64,000 bases of DNA from Prosopocoilus inquinatus (GCA_036172665.1 CM069876.1:41137001-41201000); one strand, 5' to 3'. Positions 11,179 to 21,660 are shown, counted from the stretch's first letter. The notes: generated by a model from the letters alone, not told the origin. Made by a program: numbers and translations.

Positions 11179-13406
11179 GTGAGTGATTCCGATCGTAATT
11201 GAATTCCGATGTTAATTAATTGCGCGCCGACGAAGACACCGCTTTGGCAGTAGCTTGACTTCCTGATAAATAAAGTGATGAGTTTTTCTCGCGCGCGAAC
11301 TTTTTTCCAGTCATTTTAAAATTTAAGTACCAATCAGAAATTGTTTTTTTCAAGTTCAGCAGGATAAAATGCATAATAAATTACGATCCGTTATGATCAG
11401 GCCGAGGCGCATATTAGGAGGAAGGTTTCGTTAAACATACGAGGAACTACTAATATGCTCAAGCGATCATAGTCGGAAAAAGTTCGAATCTTTAACGCGT
11501 CTGCCCTGTAAAAACAAAACAATAAACCAGTCGAAGTCCGAGAAGTCCATACGGCTCGCAGTAACCACTACAGTTCTGGTCGACTGGATATAAAAACTTG
11601 TTTACATAACCGATTCATTCCGAAATAAACTCGCATTCTTTTTGCAGTGACGGCGCTGTAACTAATATGTATTATGCCGGTCTTTTTAAAAGTTACATTG
11701 AAGAATTATAATGTTTTCCTAATTATGAATTTGAAGGAAACTATAAAGGCAATTATGTTACACACGTAATTTACATCAAACGGTTGCTTCTGATGCAATG
11801 AGCGTGAGGGTGAGAGTGCCGTTCAGCGGCGACGTTGGAATCTACGCCGCTGCTTTGTTTATCTTTACGCTGGTTTTTACCAGATATCCTAGGAATGTCC
11901 GACCCTTAGTTATGATCTCATATTATCGTGTAGTACGCGCTAAAACTATTTGACTAAATTACTGTTGTTGTCCACGACGACTCTCAAACATCCCACGTCC
12001 ACACTAAATTATTAAAACCAATTACAGCTCACATTTGAGCGTTACGCATCGCGATAATTAGATCCATCATAATTTGATGATGAGTTTCTCTGGCGCGCTC
12101 GAATTTATCGTCCTGATTAGCAAAGTAACGCCATAATTCCCAACCGTTTTAATTAATTCGGGCGCGCGCACCTTGCGTCGACTTTAATTCCACCTTTTAA
12201 TTTATGCGCTGAGTACGTGTTTTAATTAACCACTGATACGATATGAATATGGATGTCATCACCATGGGGGCGCGAAATCAATAGTTCTAAGGACAACTCA
12301 TTTTAGCCTGCAATTGAAATGGGGCATCTTTTAACCAAAACGTTAAAAGAATACGGAATTTTCCAAAGCCTTCGTTTTTGATTGTTTTTTCCTGTTCTAA
12401 CTTTCATTGCCTGGATTCGATTCCTTTGTTCTTTTCTTTATGTGTGTGTTTTAATTTCGTCGCGATAGTCCTCTCCTCATTTCCAGCTTCCTCTTGTAGT
12501 TTCATAATTTTGTCTTTCATACTTTTTTCTATCCCGTCTTCTCCTATCTAAAATTCCCCCAGTTTTTACTTCAGTTTTTCTTCACTGCATTTCTTCTGAT
12601 TTAATGAGCGAGGTATTGGGTTGCGGAAAACTCCTCGTACCTCTAAGCGTCAACTAAATACTAAAGTCATGTTGCCAACTCTGCTGGAATTTATATGAAC
12701 TCAGAGGATCTCCACCTCCGAAGGGGATTTTTAACGTGCGGCACGAGGCCGAAAGATGGCATGTTTTCATCTACGTTTGAAACGCTGGTTTGGGGTTTCT
12801 TTGAACCCATGCCATTCGCATCCCTAACTTCTTCACCGAGCGACACTTCTTTTGCTTAAAAATACTTCTGTCCAGCTTTGCTTGTCTCTTTTTAATCCTC
12901 TTTTGGATCCTTCTCTTAGTTTTTTTGATCAACACCTTTTAAAATCCTGCCTGAAAGGTCAACGTGATACTTAATTAAAGAGAATGATGGCTTGAGTGTC
13001 AAGAGCAGCTAAAAGAAATCAGCTAAGAATAAAATTCTAGTTCCTTAGACCGTTTATGAACGCTTAATATTTTTGATTTTCAAAGAAAATTGGAAATTGC
13101 TGATTTTTGTTCATGGCTAAAAGGAAACCAAACAAGGAAATACGAGATACAAGCAAGCAAATGAAAGTTTGATTTTTTTTTTGGTTTTCGAGTGCTCTTC
13201 GTCGGAAATCGTCAAGGTTTTTGCTTACAAAAAGGGACAAGAAATAATGAAATGGATTTAACAAATGAAAATCTGATATTTTCTGAATTTTCATTTGTAC
13301 TCAGTTTATTTTTTTTACCTCCCGAGAATCTTTTGATTTTTATTCTCTGACGGAAATCCATTAAAGTGTAGAATTAATTTAATAAATAAAACGGGCAAAA
13401 TTCGTA
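11179..13406 (+). other. B/C intron, 5' part, no gene seen
   Basis: Unique-looking AT-rich DNA with some mixed-composition stretches, for example 11400-11660 and 11800-11900, the latter with a short GCGGCGACGTTGG...GCCGC inverted repeat. No coding or RNA feature could be supported. Confidence 0.5.
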
Positions 13407-13700
13407 TAGTCCTTTTTTATTTCTACACAAAATGTTGGAGAAAAAATATATTCAGAAACCGACTAGTTTCGACCAATTGGGCATCTTCAGGGGTTAAATT
13501 GGAGCCGTATAAAGACAAACACTTTAAAATAACATTGGAAGGCATAGATCACATACATGATTGATTAGGGCAGGTTCAAAGTCGACTGAAACGCTTGAAA
13601 TGATTATTTCGAGCGCTTGAAGAGACCAACTTGTCGAAACTAGTCGATTTCTGAATTTTCATTTCTGACCAACGCTTTGTGTAGAAAAGAAAAAAGACTG
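13407..13700. mobile_element. TA-flanked MITE with ~70-bp terminal inverted repeats
   Basis: The left arm begins TAGTCCTTTTTTATTTCTAC and the right arm (reverse complement) CAGTCTTTTTTCTTTTCTAC; both continue through ACAAA..TTGG and ATTCAGAAA.CGACTAGTTT, giving about 70 bp of inverted repeat. TA dinucleotides flank both sides (13405-13406, 13701-13702). 294 bp with no coding capacity: a mariner-type non-autonomous element by target site. Confidence 0.65.
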
Positions 13701-13702
13701 TA

Positions 13703-14256
13703 AAGACACTATCGAGTATTTATCAAATTCAAGAAACAAGAAATATAGTTGATAAAGAAGGATGCGATTTTAAAAAGTTTACGGCAAAATGACAGAACGT
13801 AAACAGAATCGCCTGAAATAATCAGTTATTTAGCGATTTTCTCTAAATTTGACACTGAACAAACCGGTCACGATTTCCATAAATTTGCAACGTATCTAAA
13901 TTCGTTAGAAATTGTATAATACAATTATATCGTACTTGACTATGACACTTTTTACGTTTCCCAGACCAAAAATAAATGTATTTTTTTGGTCCGTTTTGTT
14001 TCCAGAACGGGTTTGCAATTTTCTGATAAGGTTCGTTTTATCGTTTTCCATTTCCTTTATGTATTGATCGCCCTTGAACCCCGCATTTGCTCTATCGCCT
14101 TCCTTAGTTCTGAAAAATTTTCCATTTGACTTCATTTTTGGAGATCCCTTTCAAATTTCAAAATATAGAGGCCACGGGAATTTCTGAGAAGAAGAGGGGG
14201 TTCCATATTAATAAAAATGAAGGCAAGAAAAGTGATCTCACTGAGTCTTATAACTT
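13703..14256. other. B/C intron, no gene seen
   Basis: AT-rich DNA with no boundary or domain that I can support. Confidence 0.4.
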
Positions 14257-14830
14257 TAAGTATTCCTTTTGTTCCAAACGATCTTGTACTGACTAGAACA
14301 CTTGCGGAATTTTTGAAAAGTGGAAGCAGCTACCAGGTCATTCTCACCTGATGTATGGGTGGCCTATCCCTCAGTTCCTTAAGATTTTTATCATCAAAAA
14401 CACTTCTTTTGCGATCCGATTCTGTCACTTCCAAACAGTTTTTTCGTTTATCGCAAATGCTTTGCTGCTTAAATTATATTTCCTTTGTTCCAAACGTTCT
14501 TGTATCGACTAGAACACCTGCGAAATTTTTGGAACGTGGAGGCAGTAACCAGGTCATTCCTACGTGCTATGTGGGTAGCCTATCCATCGGGCGGTAACAG
14601 TTCCTTAAAATTCTTATACCCGTTTGCACCACTTTCACTTAAAATTTAAGTCCTACTTAAGTGGTTAAGTAACACTTTCTATTATGGAAAAAGTGTCACT
14701 TAACCATTTAAGTGGGACTTAAAAGTTTAAGTGAAAGTGGTGCAAACGGGCATCAATGTTACATAATTTCATTTCTTTGGACCATCCGGTTCTTTCACTT
14801 TCAAAATGTTCCACCATTTATAGAAAATGC
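14257..14830. repeat. 216-bp direct tandem duplication, second copy interrupted by a MITE
   Basis: Unit 1 (about 14257-14440) and unit 2 (from about 14475) share GTTCCAAACG (14271 and 14487), TCTTGTA..GACTAGAACAC, ACCAGGTCATTC and GTTCCTTAA. Unit 2 is split at 14617 by a 136-bp palindromic element and resumes after it (GACCATCCGGTTCTTTCACT, matching GATCCGATTCTGTCACT of unit 1). Confidence 0.7.
14617..14752. mobile_element. Palindromic MITE, copy 1
   Basis: 136 bp, almost entirely inverted repeat: CCCGTTTGCACCACTTTCAC ... GTGAAAGTGGTGCAAACGGG, with AAGTGGTTAAGT arms and a ~15-base loop. Flanked by TTA (14614-14616) and TCA (14753-14755), probably a mutated TTA duplication. Same length and family as the copy at 20757-20892. 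The TWA-type target suggests PIF/Harbinger ancestry (inference). Confidence 0.8.
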
Positions 14831-15766
14831 TGTTTAAGAATTCAAACTTAAATTGACTTGATTAGTTATCATCATTTTTGTACGACACGATTTTGACATT
14901 GTATTTGCACTTAGTTATTACATGCTCAAATAGAGCATACATTTTTACCTACAACTGCGGTTGTTAGTCGTGGAATTATTCCATCATCTGCAGCTTTGTC
15001 AGGGCGAAACACGGATTATTTATTTTCGTCACGTCCCTCTCTGTTACATAACGCCAGCGTTCTGACCAGGACAATGTTCCTACGTGCATATTTGTCGCCA
15101 GCAAACATTTATCTAAATTGAACCTGCCCGCGCGCACAACTCTGTAAAATAAATTTCAGACGAAGACGCCGAAAGAATTAAAATGACCTCGCGGAGGATC
15201 AGATCAGAACAGCCGAAATGCAGATCGCCGATGCGTTAAACGGGTTCCAGGTCCATGACCCGGAGCACAAGTCCAGGAAATTGCCAGTTAACGCCGCCTT
15301 TGATCGAACTTTTCGTTGTGGCTTCCAGTGATTAAGAGGAAGAGGAGTCTGCTTGTCTTCTTCTCTCGTCTGAGATTAACGCAAAACGAATCAGTTGATT
15401 GCGAATTCTGTCTTTGATTATCAAGACTCCTATTGATCAACGACGATACAATACGCTTTATTTAAAGTTTCCTTTTAATTCATGCAGATGATTCGTTAAC
15501 AAACCTCTTTTACTCAATTTGTTCCCTGAAACACAAAGTTTCAAGCAAAAACAAGTCGAAATGTATACTCTTTTACAAATGAATTTATCGATTCGCAAGT
15601 TTAAATAGTTTGGTGCTTTAGTACTTTTGGAAGGCTTACAAATGTAAATTTTTTCGTTTGTTTTAATATTTCTGTTCATTTTTGTTCATTTTGTTTGATT
15701 TTTCTAAATTACGTGGCCAATTTAGGCTAGCTGTCCGATTCGTGGTCAAATTAGGCAACCCATAGG
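14831..15766. other. B/C intron, no gene seen
   Basis: AT-rich, with a GC-richer patch at about 15000-15330 that has no long open frame on the trio strand. No feature supported. Confidence 0.4.
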
Positions 15767-15825
15767 CACGGGCGTAGCCAGTATCTTGTTTAGGGAAGGG
15801 TAAAATTAGATCAAATCTTATCGAA

Positions 15826-16180
15826 ATAAAAAATGATAAAAATTAAAAATTTCGCAAAAAACTGTAGAAGATTGAAAGAAAAAATGTAAAAAAGTAAATA
15901 TTTTAAAAATGTAGAAAGTAAAAATCGTTGAGAATTCAAACATAATATTGTAAATTTAAAAATTCCGAAGAAGAAGATTGGAAGAAAAAATGTAAAAACT
16001 GAAGTATTTTAAAAATGTAGAAAGTAAAAAATCGCCGAGAATTAAACACAATATTTTAAAATTAAAAATTTCGAAAAAAAGCTGTAGAAGATTGAAAGAA
16101 AAAATGTAAAAACTGAAATATTTTGAAAAAGTAGAAAGTAAAAAATCGTTGAGAATTGAAACACAATATTGTAATTGAAG
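15826..16180. repeat. A-rich tandem repeat, ~115-bp unit, three copies
   Basis: Each unit runs AAAAATTTCG..AAAA, TGTAGAAGATTGAAAGAAAA, TATTTT.AAAA.GTAGAAAG and ATCG..GAGAATT.AAACA. Copies begin near 15840, 15957 and 16062. Lies inside the 15767-18034 element. Confidence 0.7.
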
Positions 16181-16639
16181 CTGGCGAAGCTATCAGTCGG
16201 TAGTGAAACGTTGAGTCCATTCCTAATTATAATAAGTTTTAAGAAACCATTTACTTATATTTTAAATTAAAAAAAAATAAGGTCGACCTAAACCAATTGA
16301 ACTGAACCTAAGCGAAGCCAATCCAAGAAAAAAAAAACGTATTATATAAAGAACTTAAGAAATCATCAACTATCAAAAATTAAACTGTAGATGATTGAAA
16401 TAGGAAATCCTAAAAATAAAAAATAAAAAATAATTAAAATTAAAATCAGAAAATTTAAACACAATATCTTTAAAAATTAAAAAAATATTTGAAGGTCAAT
16501 CAAACTAAACCAAACCCAACCCAACTAAACCTAGGCTAAGAAAAGATTTTTATAAAAACATTAAAACGTAAGAAATTATTAAGAATCGAAACAAAAAAAA
16601 TATTAAGGATTTTCAAGAAGGAAAAGAATTTAGAAACTA

Positions 16640-17310
16640 GAAAATTTAATTAAAAAATGTTTATTAATTAATTAATTAATTGAAAAGAAGCCCAAGTAAT
16701 CTAATAACTTGTTTAACTCTAGTAAAGGGAGCCTGTTTGAATACGGATGGAGAATTTCTAGCATTAAGAAAAATGAAAAATAAAAAAAAATTAAAGTTTA
16801 AATCAAAATTTAAACACAAAATTTAAAAAAAAAATATTTCAAAGTCAACCGACCCTACTGAACTAAACCGAAATGAACCCAACTTCTTTTAAACACAAAA
16901 TGTGAAACATTAAAAGCGTTTCAAGGTCAAACCGATTGAACTAAACTGAGCCTAAGCGAATCTAACACAGAAAAGGAATTTTATAAAAGATAAAAAAACA
17001 AGAAATGATGAGAACTTGAAACAAAGATATAAAATATTTTAAGGAAATTCAAAGAAACAGTTCCAACCCAACTAAATTGAACCCAGCCGAACAAAAGATT
17101 TTTATAAAAATATTAAAATGTAAGAAATGATTAAAAATCGAAACAAAGAATAAATGATAGGAACTTTAAAGGAATAAAAAAAAATAGAAACTGCAAAATT
17201 GAAACAAAAATGTTAAAAATCAATTAAGAAGAAGCCCAAGTAACCTAATAACTTGTTTAACTCTGAGAAAGGGAGCCAATTTGAATACGGACGGAGAATT
17301 TTTAGAATTT
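16640..17310. repeat. Direct repeat about 543 bp apart
   Basis: A segment of about 75 bases at 16686-16760 recurs at 17229-17303 with few changes; it contains GAAGCCCAAGTAA.CTAATAA and GAATACGGA.GGAGAATTT. Between them are diverged AAACTAAACC-type A/C-rich stretches. Part of the 15767-18034 element. Confidence 0.65.
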
Positions 17311-17399
17311 CCTCGAAGAAGATACGATTGTTACGTCTTTTGTATCTTGTTTAAACCTCTTCCACCTTTAAGAATTGCTTTCAAAACTATTACAAGTGT

Positions 17400-17900
17400 T
17401 TTTCTATTGTTTTTGCTTTTGGATCGCACATTTTTTCGCTCATCTTTTCCCTGTTCTCTGATCTTTTCTTGCTTCCATCTTTCTTCTTCTGCGTTTAAAA
17501 AAATATATATATCCGTGTGTTGTTTTTTTTTTCTTTTGAGTTCTCTTCAACTTGTTTCGTCTTTTTTCGTCTTACTTTCTTGCACCTCCTTGACCTTTGG
17601 CACTTTTCTTTCCATCTCTTTTCCACCATAACCACATTTTTCTCATCTTTCTATTGTTTTTGCTTTTGGATCGCACAGTTTTTTCGCTCATCTTTTCCTT
17701 CATTGGTCTTTTCTTGCTTCCGTCTTTCTTATTCTGTCTTTCAAAAAAAATTATATCCGTTTGTTGTTATTTTCTTTTGATTGCTTTTTATCTTGTTTTG
17801 TTTTTTCTCGTCTTTCTTTCCTTTATCTCCTTGACCTTTGGCACTTTTATTTCCGTCTTTTTTCCACCGTCACCCCATTTTTCTCGTCTTTTTTCGATTG
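17400..17900. repeat. Pyrimidine-rich tandem repeat, 247-bp unit, two copies
   Basis: TTTTTGCTTTTGGATCGCAC occurs in both units (GGATCGCACA at 17421 and at 17668), each followed by TTTTTTCGCTCATCTTTTCC and, later, CTCCTTGACCTTTGGCACTT. The + strand is almost free of purines, which explains the long spurious frames here. Confidence 0.75.
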
Positions 17901-18042
17901 TATCCATTTGTTTCGACTTTTCTTTTGTCTTGAAAAGACATTGAAAAGAATTGAGGCACATAGTTTCTTATCGCTTCGTGAGTTGGGGTTGGGCAACTGC
18001 CCTATTTGCCCTACCTTGGATACGTCCGCCCTTGTCCATGGA

Positions 18043-18398
18043 CGAATTTGCACTTGTCACACGTCAGTTAGTAGTCACGTTTTAAAATGCGACCGTGGCA
18101 CCCTTATGGTCTAACCAAGAGTCTGTCAATGAATCGGAAACCGAATCGATTGTGATCTGCCTTCTTGGAAAGCGAGTCGGACGCAGCCTTAGTTTGTCCA
18201 ATATCATCTTCAAACCTCACTATAATAATAATAATTATTATTATTATTGAAGTCTTCGCTTTTTCTTTATTTTTTTTTTGTAAGCCTTAGATACAAGGAG
18301 TTGTAGCAGGGAGATTTATAACGCCATCTCGTATCCAGTACTATTAAGTTATTTGCCATACCTTTATCAACTGTGACTTACTTGAGCTTTTATTTTAG
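18043..18398 (+). other. B/C intron, 3' end
   Basis: Contains a perfect (AAT)n/(ATT)n palindrome at about 18223-18248 and an isolated ACGCCATCTCG box at 18320. A T-rich tract at 18254-18280 lies well upstream of the exon C acceptor. Confidence 0.55.
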
Positions 18399-18697
18399 GT
18401 CAGAGGCTGTTACAAAAAGTCTGTGGTAATGACACGGGTCAAGGGGGCGGGGGAGGTGGTGGCGGTGGTGGTGGAGGGGGAGGAGGAGGTGGTGGAGGCG
18501 GAGGAGGAGGAGGCGGCGGAAGAGATCCTGAATCTCCGACAAGTAGCAATGCAGATGGTGATGTAAAGACTCTAGTTCTTCAAAATTTAGAAGCCGTTCA
18601 TACTTCACAACAGCACCTCCTGCAACTTTGGCACCACAAAAAGCTCAAACTGGACCAGTGTTTCCAACTCAGACTCTTCGAGCAAGACTGCGAGAAG
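18399..18697 (+). CDS. trio: trio exon C: spectrin repeat junction with 26-glycine insertion
   Basis: Acceptor ttattttag ends at 18398 and donor gtacgc begins at 18698. GT at the start completes the glycine codon left open by exon B, giving G-QRLLQKV, equivalent to vertebrate GQKLLQRI. After NDTGQ come 26 consecutive glycine codons (18444-18521), then RDPESPTSSNADGD, then the helix LVLQNLEAVHTSQQHLLQLW and KKLKLDQCFQLRLFEQD, near-identical to the conserved KLKLDQCFQLRLFEQD of the family. The glycine tract uses GGA, GGT, GGC and GGG in mixed order and sits where vertebrate TRIO has a short serine/glycine-rich linker, so it probably forms a flexible loop between repeats. A known Trio exon with an unusual insertion; length polymorphism is likely. 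Confidence 0.95.
18444..18521 (+). repeat. trio: (GGN)26 coding trinucleotide tract
   Basis: Twenty-six glycine codons without interruption in exon C. Codons are mixed (mostly GGA and GGT, with GGC and GGG), so this is not a pure microsatellite. The mixture fits an old expansion kept for its amino-acid content, or repeated small duplications of GGA/GGT blocks. Confidence 0.95.
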
Positions 18698-19175
18698 GTA
18701 CGCAATTTTCCTCTTTTTTTTGTTTTGTTTTTGTTTCGATCTCGTCTTCGCCGTTTTAATAATGAAGAATAGAAGTCTCCTGCGCGAAACAATTCCATTT
18801 GGATACTGCAACGGCACATAATAAACTACCGTTCTAGTGATCTATTAAAAGATAAGGACGCGTCGTTGTGTTTTATAATGGACGTTGTTGTACGTGGCGA
18901 ACTGATCCCATCTGCCTTCGTATTCACCGGGTGTGACAAAAAGCGCTCGGAATTTCATTCATATTTTCATTAAAGCGAATGTTCCCGGTTTGTACCGCGC
19001 TGGCAATTTTAATCAACTTTGGAAACCGATGTACAATATCGGAGTGCTTCGTTAATTTTAATGGCTCGCGTAATGAGCAAACGAGTCAGGTGCCAAAACC
19101 ATATTTTTTCTATTTCGCTTTGGATTTTGCATACAATTTTTTATGGTATTTTCCTTTCTCCTTCACTTCATTTCG
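18698..19175 (+). other. C/D intron, 5' part
   Basis: Unique-looking DNA between the exon C donor and the minisatellite. No gene or element was recognised. Confidence 0.5.
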
Positions 19176-19179
19176 ATTT

Positions 19180-19852
19180 ACTATCCAATTCTAAAAGCAT
19201 CTTTTTTTTTATTTCTTCTTTAATTCATTTCAGTTTATGGCCTAATTCTAAAAGAGTTCCTTTTTTGTTATCTTCTTTAGTTAATTTCGATTTAATGTCT
19301 AATTCCTAATTCTAAAAGAATTCATTTTTTGTTTTCTCCTTTGGTTCATCTCGATTTGGGGTCTAATTCAAAAGGAATTCCTTTTTTGATTTTCTTCTTT
19401 AGTTAATTTCGATTTAATGTCTAATTCCTAATTCTAAAAGAATTCCTTTTTTGTTTTCTCCTTTGGTTCATTTCGATTTGGGGTCTAATTCAAAAGGAAT
19501 TCCTTTTTTGGTTTTCTTCTTTAGTTCATTTCGGTTTATGGTCTAATTCTAAAAGAATTCCTTTTTTGTTTTCTTCTTTAGTTCATTTCGATGTAAGGTC
19601 TAATTCTAAAAGAATTCCTTTTTTGTTTTCTCCTTTGGTTCATTTCGATTTGGGATCTAATTCAAAAGGAATTCCTTTTTTGATTTTCTTCTTTAGCTCA
19701 TTTCGATGTATGGTCTAATTCTAAAAGAATTCCTTTTTTGTTTTCTCCTTTGGTTCATTTCGATTTGGGATCTAATTCAAAAGGAATTCCTTTTTTGGTT
19801 TTCTTCTTTAGTTTCATTTCGATGTATGGTCTAATTCTAAAAGAATTCCTTT
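19180..19852. repeat. 58-bp minisatellite abutting the exon D acceptor
   Basis: About 11.5 units of 57-63 bp. Two unit types mostly alternate, so the higher-order period is about 116 bp: type a has TTTTCTTCTTTAGTTCATTT and CTAAAAGAATTCC; type b has TTTTCTCCTTTGGTTCATTT and CAAAAGGAATTCC. Junctions contain the palindrome AAAAGGAATTCCTTTT or a near variant. The last partial unit ends about 10 bases before the exon D AG. Type a repeats an acceptor-like polypyrimidine-TAG; type b has GG in place of that AG. Confidence 0.9.
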
Positions 19853-19863
19853 TTACATTCCAG

Positions 19864-20310
19864 ATGTTTGATTGGATCTGCCACAACCGTGATGTGTTCC
19901 TTTTAAACTACGTCGAAATAGGTCATACTTACCAATTAGCTAAACAACTTCAAGAAGAACACCAACATTTCACGATGAGCTCAATGAACGTCTACGTGAA
20001 CATAAACAGGATATTGTCGGTGGCGAGTAGGTTGATAGAAGGCGGTCATTATGCGGCCGCTCACATACGTTCGGTGGCGGGTCGCCTGGACAGGACATGG
20101 AAGGACTTCGCCGCAGGATTGGACGAGCGGACGGCCGTCCTCGCCCTGTCCGTTATTTTCCACCATAAAGCCGAACAGTACGTGGATAATGTGCCCTCGT
20201 GGAACGCGACCTGCGAGAACACGAACATCCCCACAGAAATTATGATGCTCGAGAATTCCATACACCAGCATCAGAATTTGTACGAGTCCATGTGCCAAGC
20301 TTACACCGAG
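19864..20310 (+). CDS. trio: trio exon D: spectrin repeat 2
   Basis: Acceptor tttttacattccag ends at 19863 and donor gtaatt begins at 20311. The 149 phase-0 codons begin MFDWICHNRDVFLLNYVEIG and end YESMCQAYTE. Diagnostic family segments are MFDWI at the start, MNVYVNINRILSVASRLIE in the middle, then DRTWKDFAAGLDERT, SVIFHHKAEQY and LENSIHQHQNLYE. The initial ATG is an internal methionine, not a translation start, because the acceptor and the preceding exon join in frame. This is the longest exon in the window and is GC-rich. Its acceptor directly abuts a 58-bp minisatellite, so the polypyrimidine tract is made of repeat-derived sequence. Confidence 0.97.
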
Positions 20311-20725
20311 GTAATTCGCTTCACTCTATTAATTTGTGAAATATTTCGGGCATTTCGTGTTTTAATTGCGAACATGATTCCTTTATAGTCGTGCGTGGCG
20401 TCGGTCTCCAAATTTTTAACACGTTGCTCAGAACGCTGTTCCATAATTAATCCGTGATTCAGAAATTATACTGTATACGAACATGTGAGATAAAGAAAAT
20501 GAGGTCAACGGTTGTTTCCGTTCATTCTAAATAAGACTCACAACTTTTGTTGTGAATTCTTAAAATATTTCTTCCGTCGATTGCTCATTAAACAGTCAAT
20601 TTAACGTACTAGAAGAAGGTTGTTAATAACACCTTCAGTCTACGACCCATTATGAAAAGACATTTTTTTGTTACCGAATACTTACAGCGAAAACTTGATT
20701 CTGCGTCACTAGTGAGGAAAAATCT
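20311..20725 (+). other. D/E intron, start
   Basis: AT-rich DNA with no supported feature. The exon D frame runs on for 78 bases after the donor before a stop. Confidence 0.45.
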
Positions 20726-21115
20726 CATAACCAGGGAAAAGAATTCAGGCCACTTATGTCCGTTTGCACCACTTTCATTTAAAACTTTAAGTCCCACTTA
20801 AATGGTTAAGTGACACTTTTTCAATAACAGAAAGTGTCACTTAACCATTTAAGTAGGACTTAAAATGTAAGTGAAAGTGGTGCAAACGGCCCTTAGTGGT
20901 GGATACTTTTTATGTCGAATGTACTCTTTGGTCCCGCCACCATTCCGCGACTTCGATCCATCTAATTGTTATTGATGAGTAAGGAGGGGAAGGAGTGCAA
21001 TGCGAGCGTTTTCATTTGGTGGAGATTGTTGTGGGTGGAACTAATACAGTCCGAGTAGTAAATTTTCGTATTGTTCGCGGAACGAATGGCCCGAATTCTT
21101 TTCCCTGCTCATAAT
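20726..21115 (-). mobile_element. Degenerate copy of the 23-kb MITE core, interrupted by a MITE
   Basis: The core reads CATAACCAGGGAAAAGAATTC at the left and GAATTCTTTTCCCTGCTCAT at the right. Its reverse complement aligns with 23118-23346, for example CGGACTGTATTAGT and CGCGA.CAATAC.AAAATTTA. The outer CAGTCGCGAGCACA ends present in the 23-kb copy are not recognisable here. A 136-bp palindromic MITE is inserted at 20757. Confidence 0.65.
20757..20892. mobile_element. Palindromic MITE, copy 2, with exact TTA duplication
   Basis: 136 bp, same family and length as 14617-14752 (CCGTTTGCACCACTTTCA ... AAGTGAAAGTGGTGCAAACGG). TTA is duplicated at 20754-20756 and 20893-20895. The host repeat reads CCACTTA before and TTAGTGGTGGAT after; the related copy at 23.3 kb (reverse complement) reads CCACTTAGTGTTGGAT with a single TTA, so the empty site is visible in this same window. 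Confidence 0.9.
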
Positions 21116-21117
21116 GT

Positions 21118-21660
21118 TAACTTTCGTCGCCACAGACGAAAGAAAATCCTACTAATTTTCATCTCGGTCTAGTTGCCTGGTGTCGCTGTATCGCGTCATT
21201 ATTAAATGTCAGTTAGTGCTGTTCGCCGTAGCTTTATCATAATTTCCGATTCAGAAAGTGATTTAGATCTTGCCAATACTCCCCCAGAAAAAAAATCTCT
21301 CAACATTAACTTTCGTCGCCACAGACGAAAGAAAATCCTACTAATTTTCATCTCGGTCTAGTTGCCTGGTGTCGCTGTATCGCGTCATTATTAAATGTCA
21401 GTTAGTGCTGTTCGCCGTAGCTTTATCATAATTTCCGATTCAGAAAGTGATTTAGATCTTGCCAATACTCCCCCAGAAAAAAAATCTCTCAACATTAACT
21501 TTCGTCGCCACAGACGAAAGAAAATCCTACTAATTTTCATCTCCGTCTAGTCGCCTGGTGTCGCTGTACCGCGTCATTTTTAAATGTCATTTCGCCGTAG
21601 CTTTATCATAATTTACGATTCAAAAAGGATTTAGATCTTCCCAATACTCCGCCAGAAATA
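21118..21660. repeat. 189-bp tandem repeat, 2.9 copies
   Basis: CTTTCGTCGCC recurs at 21121, 21310 and 21499, exactly 189 bases apart. Copies 1 and 2 are essentially identical; copy 3 has substitutions and a small deletion near 21587. Each unit opens with an 8-bp stem, CTTTCGTC / GACGAAAG, around a 6-base loop and ends with CCCCCAGAAAAAAAATC. No coding frame spans the unit. Confidence 0.92.

Larger units (their letters stand above)
15767..18034. mobile_element. hAT-like 2.27-kb non-autonomous element filled with tandem repeats
   Basis: Left end CACGGGCGTAGCCAG, right end (reverse complement) CAAGGGCGGACGTATCC. Flanks CCCATAGG (15759-15766) and TCCATGGA (18035-18042) agree at five of eight positions and the three differences are all transitions, as expected of an old 8-bp duplication. 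The interior has no transposase; it consists of three nested arrays listed separately (15.83-16.18, 16.64-17.31 and 17.40-17.90 kb). Long frames on the + strand at 17.28-17.94 kb are low-complexity products of these arrays. Confidence 0.55.

Noticed and set aside
17281..17944. Overlapping 87-117-codon + strand frames rich in F/S/L
   Set aside because: They lie in a 247-bp pyrimidine-rich tandem duplication; low-complexity product, no splice or domain support.
18390..18608. Minus-strand frame rich in L/H/P
   Set aside because: Antisense shadow of the glycine tract of trio exon C.
19180..19852. Regular repeats that could suggest a CRISPR-like array
   Set aside because: No unique spacers; 58-bp units are contiguous and alternate two variants in a eukaryotic intron.
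19981..20298. 105-codon minus-strand frame
   Set aside because: Antisense shadow of trio exon D, which has clear homology on the + strand.
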